A stretch of DNA of 60,149 bases from Hydnum rufescens UP504 (GCA_014904985.1 MU129198.1:1-60149); one strand, 5' to 3'. Counted from the first letter of the stretch, positions 46,811 to 57,693 are shown. Numbers and translations: made by a program. The notes: generated by a model from the letters alone, not told the origin.

Positions 46811-47656
46811 TGTCAGGATCAAATTGACATTTGCTTCCGCCTAAGGACTTACCCGTCAGAGTATCATTCTTCATTGACTCTATCATATGGCGCCTACTTC
46901 CTCAAATGCTCTTGTCTCCTCTCTCCCTCCATTCACTACGGGGTTATTGTCATCCTTGCCATTATTGGCATTTCTCTTATTATTATTGCCCTTGTTCTAT
47001 CAGGCCTTGGCCAGCGGGCTATGGGCTGGGTAGTCAACCAGTGGCAGCATTGGCGCCCTTGTCAGCACCTGTCATTCCCTCGCTCCCCACGTGAGTCCAT
47101 GGAGTTGCCAATCCAGACTCCCCCTCCTCCTCCTCTACCCCCAGTCCCTGAATCCACATCACCTGTCCCAATCCGTACTCCATCCACGTCATTACGGTCA
47201 TTTGACACTTTGGACACCTTTGGAGTACCCAGGCGTACACTGCCTTGGAAGTACATACGCTAAGGGGGATACATATGGAAGTTGGGGCATAGCCATGTGG
47301 AGGTGCGCACAGGATTCGTAACATGGCTGCGTCAGCTTAGTGAGGCTTAGTGATGGTGGCTGTGGAGGCTGACTGATGGGCTGTGGAGCCGGCATTCTAG
47401 GAGGATCCGGAAGGTTATGGAAGACGGCGGAAGGCTCTGGAAGGTTGGAGGCTGTGTGCAGGAAATAGTATTTATAGCCCTTCGCAGTTGGGGGATCACC
47501 AGTTTTGATCTCTCAGGATTCCCACTGCGATAGGTGCGAGACTTGTGTGTCCCTTGTTGTGTGGTGTATACTCAGGATTCCCACTGCGATAGCGTGTGGT
47601 TAATTAATCTCTTTCCTCTTTCTGTTTGTGGCTTCGACGGCAGTGTCGCCCTGACA
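46811..47656. mobile_element. 846-bp solo LTR
   Basis: It starts TGTCAGGATC and ends GCCCTGACA, i.e. the inverted termini TGTCAGG/CCTGACA of an LTR. An exact 5-bp duplication GAAGC is on both sides and there is no internal retroelement sequence. This is the product expected from recombination between the two LTRs of a full element. The last 240 bp match the window's first 239 bp. It sits inside the split ORF described above. Confidence 0.93.
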
Positions 47657-48449
47657 GAAGCCCTGGCCAGGTTGCAGCCTGGGTTCTGCTCTGTGGGTGA
47701 TGGTGGCTTGGGTTGTCGGATTGGGCAATCCTTCCCACCAAATGTCGGTGTTTGGCTGACTTTCTTGTGATGTGGACAGCATGTTTGCTCCTTGGGGAGC
47801 ATCTCCCCAGGTCAGTGAGTCCATATCCATGTCAAATGGGGAACTGGCAGAGCCTGTAGTATTTTCTGTAGGGCTGGACATACTTTGGGTTGGGATGTTG
47901 GTGTCTTCCATAACCTGAGGAGTAGTCATAGTTGCTTTTCGTTCTGTGGCAGTCATGAACATGCCATCCAGTTGGTAATAATGTGCCGAATATAGCAATT
48001 TCATTACATTGTCCAGTACATTGAAGTTGTCAGGGCAGGGTGGGGGGCCTGGGAATGTCACCTTGGTCAGTCATCTAAGCCTACCTAGTTAGGTACCACT
48101 TTTGGGGCAGATAATGGTACCTAAATAGGTCCCATCACTATTCTGGCTGAAATGGCCATTTTACGGTCTGCACCTTCTGGCTCAGAATTGGCTGAAATGG
48201 CTGAAAATTGACCAAAACTTGGCTGAAACTGGGACTTAGAGAGAATCTCAGACTTGCAGGACAGCGGGCCATGCAGGCTTATTGGGGATAATCACTGGTA
48301 TTTATTATTATATTCCCCCCTCTGGTGTTTCATTTATAGTTATTTATTTATTATCATTATCACTCATGGGCTGTTTTCATTTGGCAGTCTCATGTTTTGT
48401 TTTTATCAACTTATGTATTTATTTATTTAAAAATTTACTTAAAAAAACA

Positions 48450-50625
48450 TACCACACCTGCTAGGGCAGGTGTGTGGTACCATCCGTTGCTTCCTTGAGA
48501 CTTTGGATGGGGGGTCATCCGGTGTTCAGATGCGGGTTCAGGGGGCATGTTGCTGGGGTGTTGGGCAGCAAAATATTAAGTTAAAAATTCAAAGCAGTGC
48601 AAAAAGAGCAGCTATTGCTGCTCTTTTTGTGCCACTTGCAAATCAAAATCAAAATCAAAAAACAGACCTTTTGTACCACACCCCTGCTGAGGGGGGTATG
48701 TGGTACTGGGTATTGCTGCCTTGGGGCTTGGATGGGGCTTGCCCGGCTCGTCAGTGGCCATTTGGGTGGGCTTGGCTTGGCAGTTCACTGTTGTGCAGGT
48801 CATTTGGGGGTCATGGCTGTCTGTTGTCTTCATTTCGGGAGCTTCAAATTCAATCCTAGAATTGAATGATAATGAACGTTAGTAAAAAAAATTCAAAGTG
48901 ATGCCGAAGGGGCAGCTTGTGCTGCTCCTTTGGCATCACTGGAGAGGTAGAAAGTTTAAAACAAATACCTTGTAGTACCACACACCCGCATTGGTGGGGG
49001 TGTGGTACTCATTGTTGTCCGGGGTCACATACCTTCGACTGGTGGTTTTCCATACAGTTCTCAGGTGGGTTGGGGGGGTTCGGGCACATACTTGTTTGGG
49101 GGGAAGGAAGATCTAGAATACAAAAATTTAGATCAGTAAAAGTTAACACGATGCAAAAAGAGCTGCCTTTGCAGCTCTTTTTGCACTGTTGGGGGTGCGT
49201 TACATTACATACCTTGTATAGAACCACACACCCACTACTGTGGGTGTGTGGTTCATCTCTGTGTTTGGTGTGTCATCATTCACAGGGATGTTGTCATTCT
49301 GGTGGGGCTTCGCAGGTCTTCATTTGCGGTGATACCTAGAATGAAAAATTATTAGTTAAAAAATTAAAAGTGATGCAAAAAGAGCAGCTTTCACTGCTCT
49401 TTTTGCACCATTGGATATGGGAAAATTGCCTCCCTTAAATAGTACCAGACACCCACCATGGTGGGTGTCTGGTTTGCATTGGTTTTTCATTCGGTGGGGT
49501 TTGGTGGTGCGTTTGTCGGGTTTTCTTTTGGTGTGGCTTCAGTTGGACTCTCGATTAGTAAAAAAATTCAAAGTGATGCAAAGGGAGCAGCTTGCGCTGC
49601 TCCTTTTGCATTGTTGTACATATAGAAATCAAATAAAAAAATTAAAACCTTGTAGGACCACACCCACCGAAGTGGGTGTGGTCCTTGGTTTGTACCGCAG
49701 TTGTGCAGTTCATACTTGGTACAGGGCTTGGTCATCATGTTGGGGGTTTGAACTCTTGCGGGTTTCGTTTGGCAGGTCCATTGCTGTTCTTGTGTGTTTT
49801 CTTGGTGGGGTCATGGGTTCAGACAACCTAAAATAATGTATAATATGTTAGTAAAAAGGAAAAAAGAAAAGCCACACAAAGGAGCAGCATATGCTGCTCC
49901 TTTTGCATGGTTATATGCTCACCTTAAAATTACCACACACCCACTGAAGTGGGTGTGTGGTTCATCTCTTCATGTGGCATGTCGTCATTCGGGGTCCCCT
50001 TTGTGGGTGTGTTATCATTGTGGGGGGACTTGCTTCATGGGTCTTTGGTCTTCATTTGTGAGAATACTGTACCTAGAATAAAAAATCATTAGTTAAAAAT
50101 AATTAAAACTGACGCAAAAAGAGCAGCTTTCGCTGCTCTTTTTGCATCATCAGGGGTACATATCAAGTATAGAACCACACACCTGCTACTGCAGGTGTGT
50201 GGTTCATCTCTTCATGTGGTGCGTTGTCATTCATGGATCCCATTTGTGGGCGTGTTATCGTTCTGGGGGGTTGCTTTGTGGGTCTTCATTTGTGGCAATA
50301 CCTATAATAAAATTATATTAGTTAAAAAATGTAAAGTGACACAAAAAGAGCAGCTTTTGCTGCTCTTTTTGCATGGCTCCATCTATTGGGGGGGAGGAGA
50401 CTCACCTTACAGTACCACACCCACCACAGTGGGTGTGGTTCCTGAGCCCACTCATTGGGCGGCCTGTCATTTGTTTTGGTTTTGACCTGGAATAATAAAG
50501 GCTACATTAGTATAAAAATTCATAGCAGCGTAAAAAGAGTAGCTTGTGCTACTCTTTTGTGCTATTGTATCTACTGAGACAAAACATACCTTATGACCAC
50601 ACACCCGCATCAGCAGGTGTGTGGT
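48450..50625. repeat. array of about ten units, each with two conserved hairpins
   Basis: Two palindrome types alternate. Type A has arms like GCAAAAAGAGCAGC / GCTGCTCTTTTTGC with 4-nt loops, at 48598-48632, 48897-48940, 49153-49184, 49375-49406, 49577-49610, 49876-49904, 50114-50145, 50342-50371 and 50528-50562. Type B has arms like ACCACACACCCAC / GTGGGTGTGTGGT, at 48450-48479, 48673-48706, 48974-49009, 49221-49254, 49444-49473, 49654-49685, 49932-49961, 50172-50205, 50414-50439 and 50596-50625. The period is about 180-300 bp. Between hairpins there is a conserved A/T-rich TTAGTTAAAAA lead and a loosely conserved GT-rich part. Arm differences between units are matched on the opposite arm. 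Confidence 0.93.
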
Positions 50626-50666
50626 TGTGTGGTTGTGTGGTTGTGGTTGTGCAGTTGTGGTCATGT

Positions 50667-50695
50667 GCTGTTGCTGCTGCTGTTGCTGCTGTTGC

Positions 50696-50730
<35 letters not shown>

Positions 50731-50745
50731 TTGCTGTTGCTGTTG
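50667..50745. repeat. (TGC/TTG) trinucleotide microsatellite
   Basis: Almost pure TGC with interspersed TTG. The long leucine or alanine frames across it are artefacts. Confidence 0.95.
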
Positions 50746-50792
50746 TGTCGTGCTCGCATTTCTGTTCCTGGGTGTGGCTGTGTAGTTGCGAA

Positions 50793-51449
50793 TTCAATGC
50801 TGGCAATTGCCAATACTCAAGAAGTGCCCAAGCACTGGTGCTGCAAGCACAGCACACAATAGTACCAAACATGTACAGTATATTTAAAATAAATACTATA
50901 TAATAAATATTTGTCCAGAAACACCTGAAGAAGGCAATGATAATGAATCAGAGCCCAATAAGGCATGAGACAGCGAATTGCAGAGTGGATTGGGCCACTT
51001 CTACACATCAGAATTGGCCCAAATTTAAATATAGTAGTGTTATATATACACTCTACATGGGTGATTGATTATCTTGGACAATCCTCACATTTTTCAATTT
51101 TTCATGCCTTCAATTCCCTATTTAGGGAATTGAAGGCATGAAAAATTGAAAAATGCGAGGATCATCTAAGATAATCAATCACCCATGTAGAGTGTATATA
51201 TAACACTACTATATTTAAATTTGGGCCAATTCCGATGTGTAGAAGTGGCCCAATCCACTCTGCAATTCACTGTCTCATGCCTTATTGGGCTCTGACTCAT
51301 TATCATCACCTTCTTTGGGTGTTCCTGGACAAATATTTATTATATAGTATTTATTTTAAATATACATGCTTGGTACTATTGTGTGCTGTGCTTGCAGCAC
51401 CAGTGCTTGGGCACTTCTTGAGTATTGGCAATTGCTGGCATTGAATCTG
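50793..51449. repeat. about 650-bp near-perfect palindrome
   Basis: The centre lies at 51121/51122 in CAATTCCCTA-TT-TAGGGAATTG. The two arms, each about 325 bp, match to within a few substitutions out to ATTCAATGC on both sides. Beyond the arms the symmetry continues loosely: the last left hairpins (50528-50625)  reappear reversed at 51508-51607. The DNA could extrude a very large cruciform, or a transcript could form a long duplex. Confidence 0.93.
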
Positions 51450-51507
51450 CATTTTGCTTCCATCTCCACAACCTCAACAAGCAACTGCCCAAAAAGGCAA
51501 GTGCACA

Positions 51508-51607
51508 ACCACACACCCACTGCTGTGGGTGTGTGGTCACAAGGTGAGTGTTTTTCTTAGTAGATACAATGGTGCAAAAAGAGCAGTGAAAGCTGCTCTT
51601 TTTGCAC
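51508..51607. repeat. one hairpin unit (B then A) in reversed order
   Basis: Type B at 51508-51537 is followed by type A at 51572-51607, the mirror image of the A-B order on the left of the palindrome. TAGATACAAT lies between them, where the left side has ATTGTATCTA. Confidence 0.9.
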
Positions 51608-51689
51608 TGCTTTGGAATTTTTTTACTAATGCACCTTTATTTATTTTAGATTGAGGCCTCACAACGAGAGCCCAAATGGGAACCCAACG

Positions 51690-51870
51690 CATGGGAACAT
51701 GACACGGCAGCGCAATGCACAGGAATGTGACACAGCAGCGCAACGTACAGCAACATGACATGGCAGCACAGCGTACGGCAACACAATGGCAGCGTGATGC
51801 ATGGCAATGCGACATGGCAGCACGACACATGGCAACATGACACAGCAATGTGCCAACAATGTGATATACG
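51690..51870. repeat. minisatellite with CATGGCAGCAC-type units
   Basis: Tandem degenerate units of about 25 bp built from ACATGGCAGCACAACGTAC-like words. The minus-strand cysteine/histidine-rich frames are by-products. Confidence 0.8.
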
Positions 51871-51920
51871 GCACTGCACCAAATGAGGACACAACCGCAT
51901 CAAATGATGCACCAGGAATC

Positions 51921-52050
51921 ACACACCCACCACAGCAGGTGTGTGGTTCCATATCAGGTGAGTTCCCCCCCACTACCTACAGCGCCCAAATGGAACTGAC
52001 CCTGACCGGGGCATATGGACCCCACCCGCTGCAGCGGGTGTGGTGGGTAT
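51921..52050. repeat. two further type-B-like hairpins
   Basis: A partial B palindrome at about 51921-51948 (CACACACCCAC with CAGGTGTGTGG) and another near 52019-52045 (CCACCCGCTGCAGCGGGTGTGG without type A partner). They lie between the minisatellite and the right terminal repeat. Confidence 0.6.
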
Positions 52051-53299
52051 ATGCAGGTGTGTGGCCTGCATGAACTATGCCCCCCCCTGTGGTGGCAAAC
52101 CCCAGGGGGGGGGGTATAATATGTATATAGCATAATATGTATATAATAATAGTAGTAATAATAATAATAATAATAAATAGTAAACAAACAATAGTAAATA
52201 AATAAATAATCTAGCACAGCCATGGATTGGCCAATAGATGGCCAAAAAAACTGAATTGGAATGGCCTGATTTTGGCTGTAAGGTCTGGGGGACCTCTTAG
52301 GTACCATTTTCTGCCCTGAAAGTGGTACCTAAATTAGGTCCCCCATGTGACTGACCAGCCTGGGGAATGTATCCTGCCATGCATATGATTCGCGATCCTC
52401 AATGCCTGGGAAGGCAGGGACCTCCCCTTCATAGTGATCACAGAGTAGGAGGGGTTCTTTTTGGCAAGCCTTGTCAGTGGCGAAGTATCTGTCTCGTAGC
52501 AGCATCGTTCTGGTCTCGGGCTCCACCTGTATCAAGTCGATGCTATGGGTGGAATCTATGTAGGCATGCAGGTGATAGGCGTGAAGTTGTTTCCACAGCA
52601 GGGTTTCCTTAATTTCGTCTGTTGGTTTGTCCCAGATGAATCCTGCTGGAGCACTTAGGTACCACGAGATCAGGGGAATGTCTTCGATTTTGTCATAGGG
52701 AGGGTGGGAGTCGACAAACTGGTGGGCCTTGGTGTAGTTGGAGTAGGCTAAGAGGATCATGATTACTTGAGTGATTTGCAGGTATCAAGTGTGGAGAGCA
52801 TCACTGAAGTACCATGGTTTGAACAAGTTCTCAAATCTGGGACAGTTAGGTGCGTCGATGCGATAATGCAGGTCCCTGGCCAGACTGGGGATCAGGAACT
52901 TTGACTCATGCTCATTTTTGTCTGCCTGGGTCCAAGCATACTCCCAGGAAGCCCGTAGGGTGTCTAGGCATTCTTTGCGTATGAAGAATTGTTTGTTCTC
53001 GTATTGCACATCACATATGGGTTGGAGGAAGGTGGGGACAAAGGCCAAAAGTAGACTACTGGGGGGAGAGGCAGAGATTAGCTCATACGAAGGCCTACGG
53101 CCCAGGAAGTTGTGTATGCCCATGTGTCCTGTTCATGTGAGCTGCAGCATTGGTGGCGTGAAGACTCCAGCCGTCATGTCCCAGAATGTGTAGCCGTGAT
53201 GTTGGCTACCCATGTAACAGGCTGGTTGTGGATCGTTGAAGTTGGTACAGGAGATCATGATGTGGCAGTATGGTCAGCATGTGTTTCAAGTGTGCAGTT

Positions 53300-56200
53300 C
53301 GGCTAACCCCATGAAGTAGATCTTGATGGGAGTGGTGGCCTTGGGTATAGGGGGTGCTTTTTTCCTATGGTATTCCTGTAGGGCCTCTGGGTGTTTCTTA
53401 GGTCGTGGCTGGATTGCCAGGAGTTGTGTTCTGGGCCATAGCCTAACCAACAGACTAGATATTCAATCAAACATTTTTGTTTATTGTGTCAGTGGCCGAT
53501 AATTTCATCCACCTCGTACTCTTCTGAAGACCATAATCCATCCCATGGGTTCATGAGCCAGGGGCAGTCCTTGTCTTCCGACCATCTATACAGTGTCAGG
53601 TGCTCTAGATTGACCACATTATGCATTGGCATGGAATTGGGCAGCCTTAACCAGTAAGCCATGGGGCTAACCACTTCCATGATCTCAAAAGGCCCTATGC
53701 GACGTTGCATGAACTTGTGACCTGTACCCATAACATCCACTAGTTCTAGGGTATGGGGGTTTATTAGTACTTCCTCACCTATTTTGTATAGTATGGCTCA
53801 ACATTTTTTGTCATACTGGTAGGCTTGAGTATCGGCCAACCTCACTATAGCATCTCTGGCTAGATATCGTTGTACCCTTAGAGCGTTTATTCTACTGTCA
53901 GCCAGGGGGCTGGCCATTTGCAGGGGTTCAGCTTCCTCCTGTAATAGTCATAGAGGAGTCCAGGGAATGTACCCTAATAATAGTTCTGCGGGGGCGACTT
54001 GGGTGGACGAGTGTACTGCCTGGTTGTAGGCAGAGGCCAACATGTCTAGCCAGTCGACCCAGTCCATATGATCAGTACTCACATAACACCAAATCATGGT
54101 CTCCAGATGCTGGTTCATGACCTCCATCTGGCTGTCTGTTTGAGGATGGTGCGACGTGGACATAGCCAGTTGGGTGTCAAAATAGTTGGCCAGAGCCTGC
54201 CAAAAGTTACTTATGAACTGAGGGTCGCAATCACTCACTATCCATTTGGGCAACCTGAAATGTTTGTATACTTCTCGGTATAGCAGAGTCACTACTTGGT
54301 GTTGGAGGGATAAATCCCTACACCATAGAAATCCTCATCCGAGGCCATTTTCCCTACGAACAAATCAATTATATGTTACCATGCTCATTTAATTTTATCG
54401 CCATTCGTTTATTCAAGAAATCAATTGGATTCCTACCCCTTTCCAACCCATAATATCACCTCATTCCTTTACCATGTCTACCAGTCAATTTATTGACTAT
54501 CTGTCGGACTTCAACAGTCCTCATCAAAAAGGGCAGTTTATGCCCTACTTCAAGTCCATTTTCTTTGGACAAGGCAATTCAACTTGCCATCTTTCTTCAA
54601 GTCTGGATGGCTTGCCTGCTCTTCCAAGCCATCCTATTGCCTTAAGGGTGATGAATTGTGATTATGTAATGATGCAGACCAGGCCTAGTTCCAATTCTGG
54701 ACTCGCGGATTCATCACATGATCCAGATAGGGGCTGCACTACTCTGAAGGAGTATTTTTTGAATTTCCCCGTCATTTTTGATCGGATCGACTCGAAACAA
54801 CCGCGCCCAGAAATATACGAATTGTACCTATCGAACGGTACCAAACACGAAACGAACGGATCAAAAATGCGGTCCCTGTAACAATATCTTGCCATGATTC
54901 ATACTCTGAAGGAGTATTTTTCGAATTTCTCCGTCAGTTTTGATCGGATCGACTCGAAACGACCATTCCAGGAAAGCTGTTAAAAATGCGCATCGAACGG
55001 TACCAAGGGAAAAACGAGCGGACGCGAACTCCATTTTCACAAGACAACTCCCTCCCCATGACTCCCCCTTTGCTCCACCATTCAAAATAGCGAATTACTT
55101 CTGGCCCTCTTATGTCCGATGGAGAAGACCCTCAGGGCGACCTATTCCACTTTTCCTTAAGGGAACTTGTCCAGGTTTGAAGGAGGAATAGCATGTAATG
55201 TGTCAATCTCCCCTTTTATCTTGAAATTGGAATATCTCCATCAGTTTTGAAGATTTTAACTTTATTTCTTTTTCTCTGTGTGTCCCTTAAGTCCGACTTT
55301 TTCACTTTCTATTGAGTTGAAGTCTGGATTGTATATTAGGTGCAGCTAGCACACAAATTCATTAGTTCTCCCCCTCCCTCCAGTTTGAAGCTCCTTGAAC
55401 AGCTGCTGGTCCCTGGGTGATTTATCACTACAAAAAGCAAATTCTAACTACACTTTGACTAAGGTCTCAAGAAGAGATTCTTAGGGTGTGGTAATTTGAC
55501 TGAAAGACACATTCTCACTTAATTGCTTGGGCTTTGTTGGCTCACTGCAATTTCCCCTGTTCAAAAGACCTTCCCCCACTCGGACCTGAACATCCGGATT
55601 AGATCTGTGATCCCCTCTTTCATCCCCAGCTCAACATTGTGGACAGTAGTTGGATTGGTTTTTAACCATCCTGCTTACATCAGTCAGCCGTGACCTGTGT
55701 GGTTGTTGGTATGAACATTCCATACTTGGTAAGTTTGTCCACTACTATGAGTATAGCATCATGTCCCTTTGATTCAGGCAGTCCTGTCATGAAGTCCATG
55801 CTGATCACTTTGAATGGCAGGCTAGGGACTTCAATTGGGGCCAGGTAACCTTTAGGCCCTGACCTATCATGTTTGGTTTTTTGACATACATTGCAGGTGT
55901 CACAATACCGTATAACATCCTTTCGCATGGACTTCCAGTAGTAACCTCGTTGCAGCACTTCCAGAGTTTTTCCCCACCACCCATGTGCTGCTTCATGGGG
56001 GAGTCATGTGCCTCTTTGACCAGGTCCAATTGTTTGTTCTGTGGTACACAGAGCCTGAACTGGTTATTGGTATCTTCAAAAAGTATCAGCCCATTATGTC
56101 CTTGTGTAAAATGTCAGAATTGCTTGGTTTCGATGTTTGGATCTGGAATGTTTTCTTCCCCTGTCATGGGATTTGTTCGGGCCCACATAGCCTTAAACTC

Positions 56201-56640
56201 AGGATCATGCTTGTAACCTTCCTGAAATTGATGTATAATCTCTGGTGAGACTGCTAGGTTTAACCCTGGTGCTCTTCTTGGAAGGCATTGCAGTTCTGTG
56301 TCCTCTTGCGTGACTTCCCCCACATTACTTGGGACAGGGGTTGTTGGCGCCATGGCACCAGGTTGGGCTTTTTCTTGGGCTCTCGTTTGGACAAATATGG
56401 CTTTCCCAAGGCTGGGGGAGTGCATGTAACAGTTCCAGCTCTTGGCTTGACTATCCTTGTTGGCTATGAGTTCTGGAATGTTTTGGTCTGTGGGGGACAC
56501 CACCTCAAGGGTCAATTCCAATCTTGACAGGGGGTCCACATTGGAGTGCACTCAGCCTGGATGGTGTACAATCGCCATACCTGGAAAGGCCACAAATACT
56601 GCCCCCCATGCGCTAAGTGTTAGTTCGGTCGTGTCCGAAC
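53300..56640 (-). pseudogene. Ty3/gypsy polyprotein remnant: RNase H end, integrase, chromodomain
   Basis: Minus strand, high to low coordinate. The RNase H tail reads LSAWGAVFVAFPGMAIVHHP and HSNVDPLSRL. A linker follows, then the integrase zinc-binding part (GYYWKSMRKDVIRYCDTCNV) and core start (VISMDFMTGLPESKGHDAIL, VDKLTKYGMFIPTTT). The core resumes FRLPKWIVSDCDPQFISNFW with the third acidic residue in SQMEVMNQHLETM. Next come RRIGPFEIMEVVSPMAYWLR, and a chromodomain-like WLGYGPEHNSW near 53420. Reverse transcriptase and protease are absent. The core is split by a 1.39-kb insertion (54292-55681). A TGA replaces an arginine before VHSNVD, probably CGA to TGA. The element is dead. Confidence 0.85.
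54292..55681. mobile_element. 1.39-kb insertion in the gypsy integrase
   Basis: It separates VTAD from TLLYREVY of one integrase core. AGTCA flanks it on both sides (54287-54291 and 55682-55686), consistent with a 5-bp target duplication. Just inside are TGTTGGAGGG on the left and CTTACATCA on the right, so it could be an LTR-type sequence. It contains the repeat block shared with 2.0-2.3 kb twice (about 54740-54800 and 54905-54965). No transposase or polyprotein is inside. A 135-codon frame from 54474 is open but unrecognised. Confidence 0.65.
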
Positions 56641-57693
56641 TAAGGTTATTGTGACATGTGACTTGAGGAGGAGGCTCCGGATTGGGCTTATGACTATTAG
56701 CTTCATTGGATGATGGAGTGAGCAAGTTGGGTAGGAGAGAATATCATCTGGGAACAGCTGGGTGGACAGTAATGGACGTGACAGATGTATTCCTGGGTTC
56801 AGTAGGACTGAAGATGTTCATGACTAGGGTCATGCAGTACATAGGTCGCAGTGCACAGTCCAGTGCACTGTGAATAGCAGACTGAGTGAATGGAAAAAGA
56901 TGCATTCGGGTGGACCCGGATTGGCTACTAAACCGCTACACTATTAAGTAAGCAGAAGGATAGCTAAATCCAGGGCAGCACCAAACTCCCCGTGGGAGAA
57001 GCTTTCCACCGGTTGTGTAGGAAAGGTGTAATATAGCTCTTTAGTATATGAAGTCCTCCTTTCCATTTTAGGACACTTATGTAATAGTGTGGTCTGCAAG
57101 GATTGTAGTCATGGATGTTACCAAATGGAGAGTAACTTCTTGCCCAGACCTCTACGCTCATGCAAGACCCGCGAAACCTTCCCGTCATGTCACTATCGAT
57201 GTGACCTGCTACTGATGCACCCCCCTCTTTCTGTTCTAGCAGCCGCTCAGACAGCTGGCCTACTCAGCGAGTCTCGTATCAACACGACTCTGACTGTGAG
57301 TACAGCCCTTTAGCCTACTCACTGACTTCTATCCCTCCCCCTAGATAGTCGTTATGCCACTTGGCTAATGACTACTTACTTGCCTTCATCATCCTCCCTC
57401 TTCCCCCGCACTCTTTTCTCCTGGACTCAGAGTGAAGCAAGTGCCTAGCTCCGTGCCCGGTTCCCCCGCTCGAGGCTAGTGCTGAGAGCAGTAGGAATTC
57501 TACTCTTCTCAATCCCTTTCTTCCCCCCATCAACTCCACCTTGTCTAACGACAACTATCATGTATGTTCGCAGTCGAACAATGCACTATTACATTGGTTC
57601 CCTCTAGCCGACAAGGTGGTTGAACCAATCCCAACACCATGCACTCCCTCCACTCTTCCCTCCCCTCTCTACACACACGAGTCCCTGTCGACC
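56641..57693 (+). repeat. retroelement LTR/leader region before the gag ORF
   Basis: Non-coding sequence between the inverted gypsy remnant and the gag-like ORF. The block at 56960-57015 matches 46030-46095. A TGTGACATGTGACTTG start-like word lies near 56650. I could not define LTR ends or a primer-binding site. Confidence 0.45.

Larger units (their letters stand above)
48059..52358. mobile_element. 4.3-kb terminal-inverted-repeat element full of hairpins, no transposase
   Basis: The left end (plus strand) and right end (minus strand) both contain TGGTCAGTCA, then AGGTACCACTTT, a GGGCAGA block, AATGGTACCTAA and AGGTCCC. These are inverted repeats of at least 90 bp. The flanks carry CCTGGGAATGT (48048-48058) and CCTGGGGAATGT (52359-52370), an 11/12-bp target duplication. 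The interrupted ORF reads through when the element is removed. No transposase frame is present, so it is non-autonomous. A duplication of this length suggests a Mutator-like element, but that is inference. It contains the hairpin array, the large palindrome, a GCT/GTT microsatellite and a minisatellite. A second copy's end begins at 60107. Confidence 0.85.
46240..53123 (-). pseudogene. unknown retroelement-linked ORF split by two insertions
   Basis: One minus-strand protein-coding unit appears in three pieces. Piece 1 (53123-52359) starts MGIHNFLGRRPSYELISASP and includes KPTDEIKETLLWKQLHAYHL and SYAWQDTFP. Piece 2 (48058-47657) resumes FPGPPPCPDNFNVLDNVMKL and includes LLYSAHYYQLDGMFMTATER, ending GQGF. 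Piece 3 (below 46811) reads SDLPPEGGLTTHTQAPTIFP and later LDRLDQHLCMELELAHAG. The gaps are the 4.3-kb inverted-repeat element and the 846-bp solo LTR, each with a target duplication at the joint. It lies directly downstream of the gypsy integrase, so it may be an extra 3' ORF of that element. No function is recognised. Additional stops occur in piece 3. Confidence 0.6.

Noticed and set aside
49219..49254. GTGGGTGTGTGG arm of type B hairpins as telomeric repeat
   Set aside because: It resembles budding-yeast TG1-3 DNA, but basidiomycete telomeres are TTAGGG and here the sequence exists only as one arm of a palindrome.
48450..50625. CRISPR-like array of regularly spaced repeats
   Set aside because: The spacers are homologous to each other and vary from about 100 to 250 bp, there are no cas genes, and the surroundings are eukaryotic transposons. 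The repeats are two alternating palindromes, not one direct repeat.
48450..50625. Type A hairpins as bacterial-style terminators
   Set aside because: They end in CTTTTTGC, but the organism is eukaryotic and the palindromes lie in non-coding mobile DNA. The T run is simply one arm of the palindrome.
50591..50872. Alanine/threonine- or leucine-rich ORFs across 50.6-50.9 kb
   Set aside because: They are translations of the TGC/TTG microsatellite and adjoining palindrome arm.
51537..51973. Cysteine/histidine-rich minus-strand ORFs
   Set aside because: They derive from the CATGGCAGCAC minisatellite. The cysteine pattern simply follows the repeat unit.
54292..55681. Confident solo LTR call for the integrase insertion
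   Set aside because: TGTTGG and CATCA termini are suggestive, but the AGTCA flanks do not abut them exactly, so I only call an insertion.
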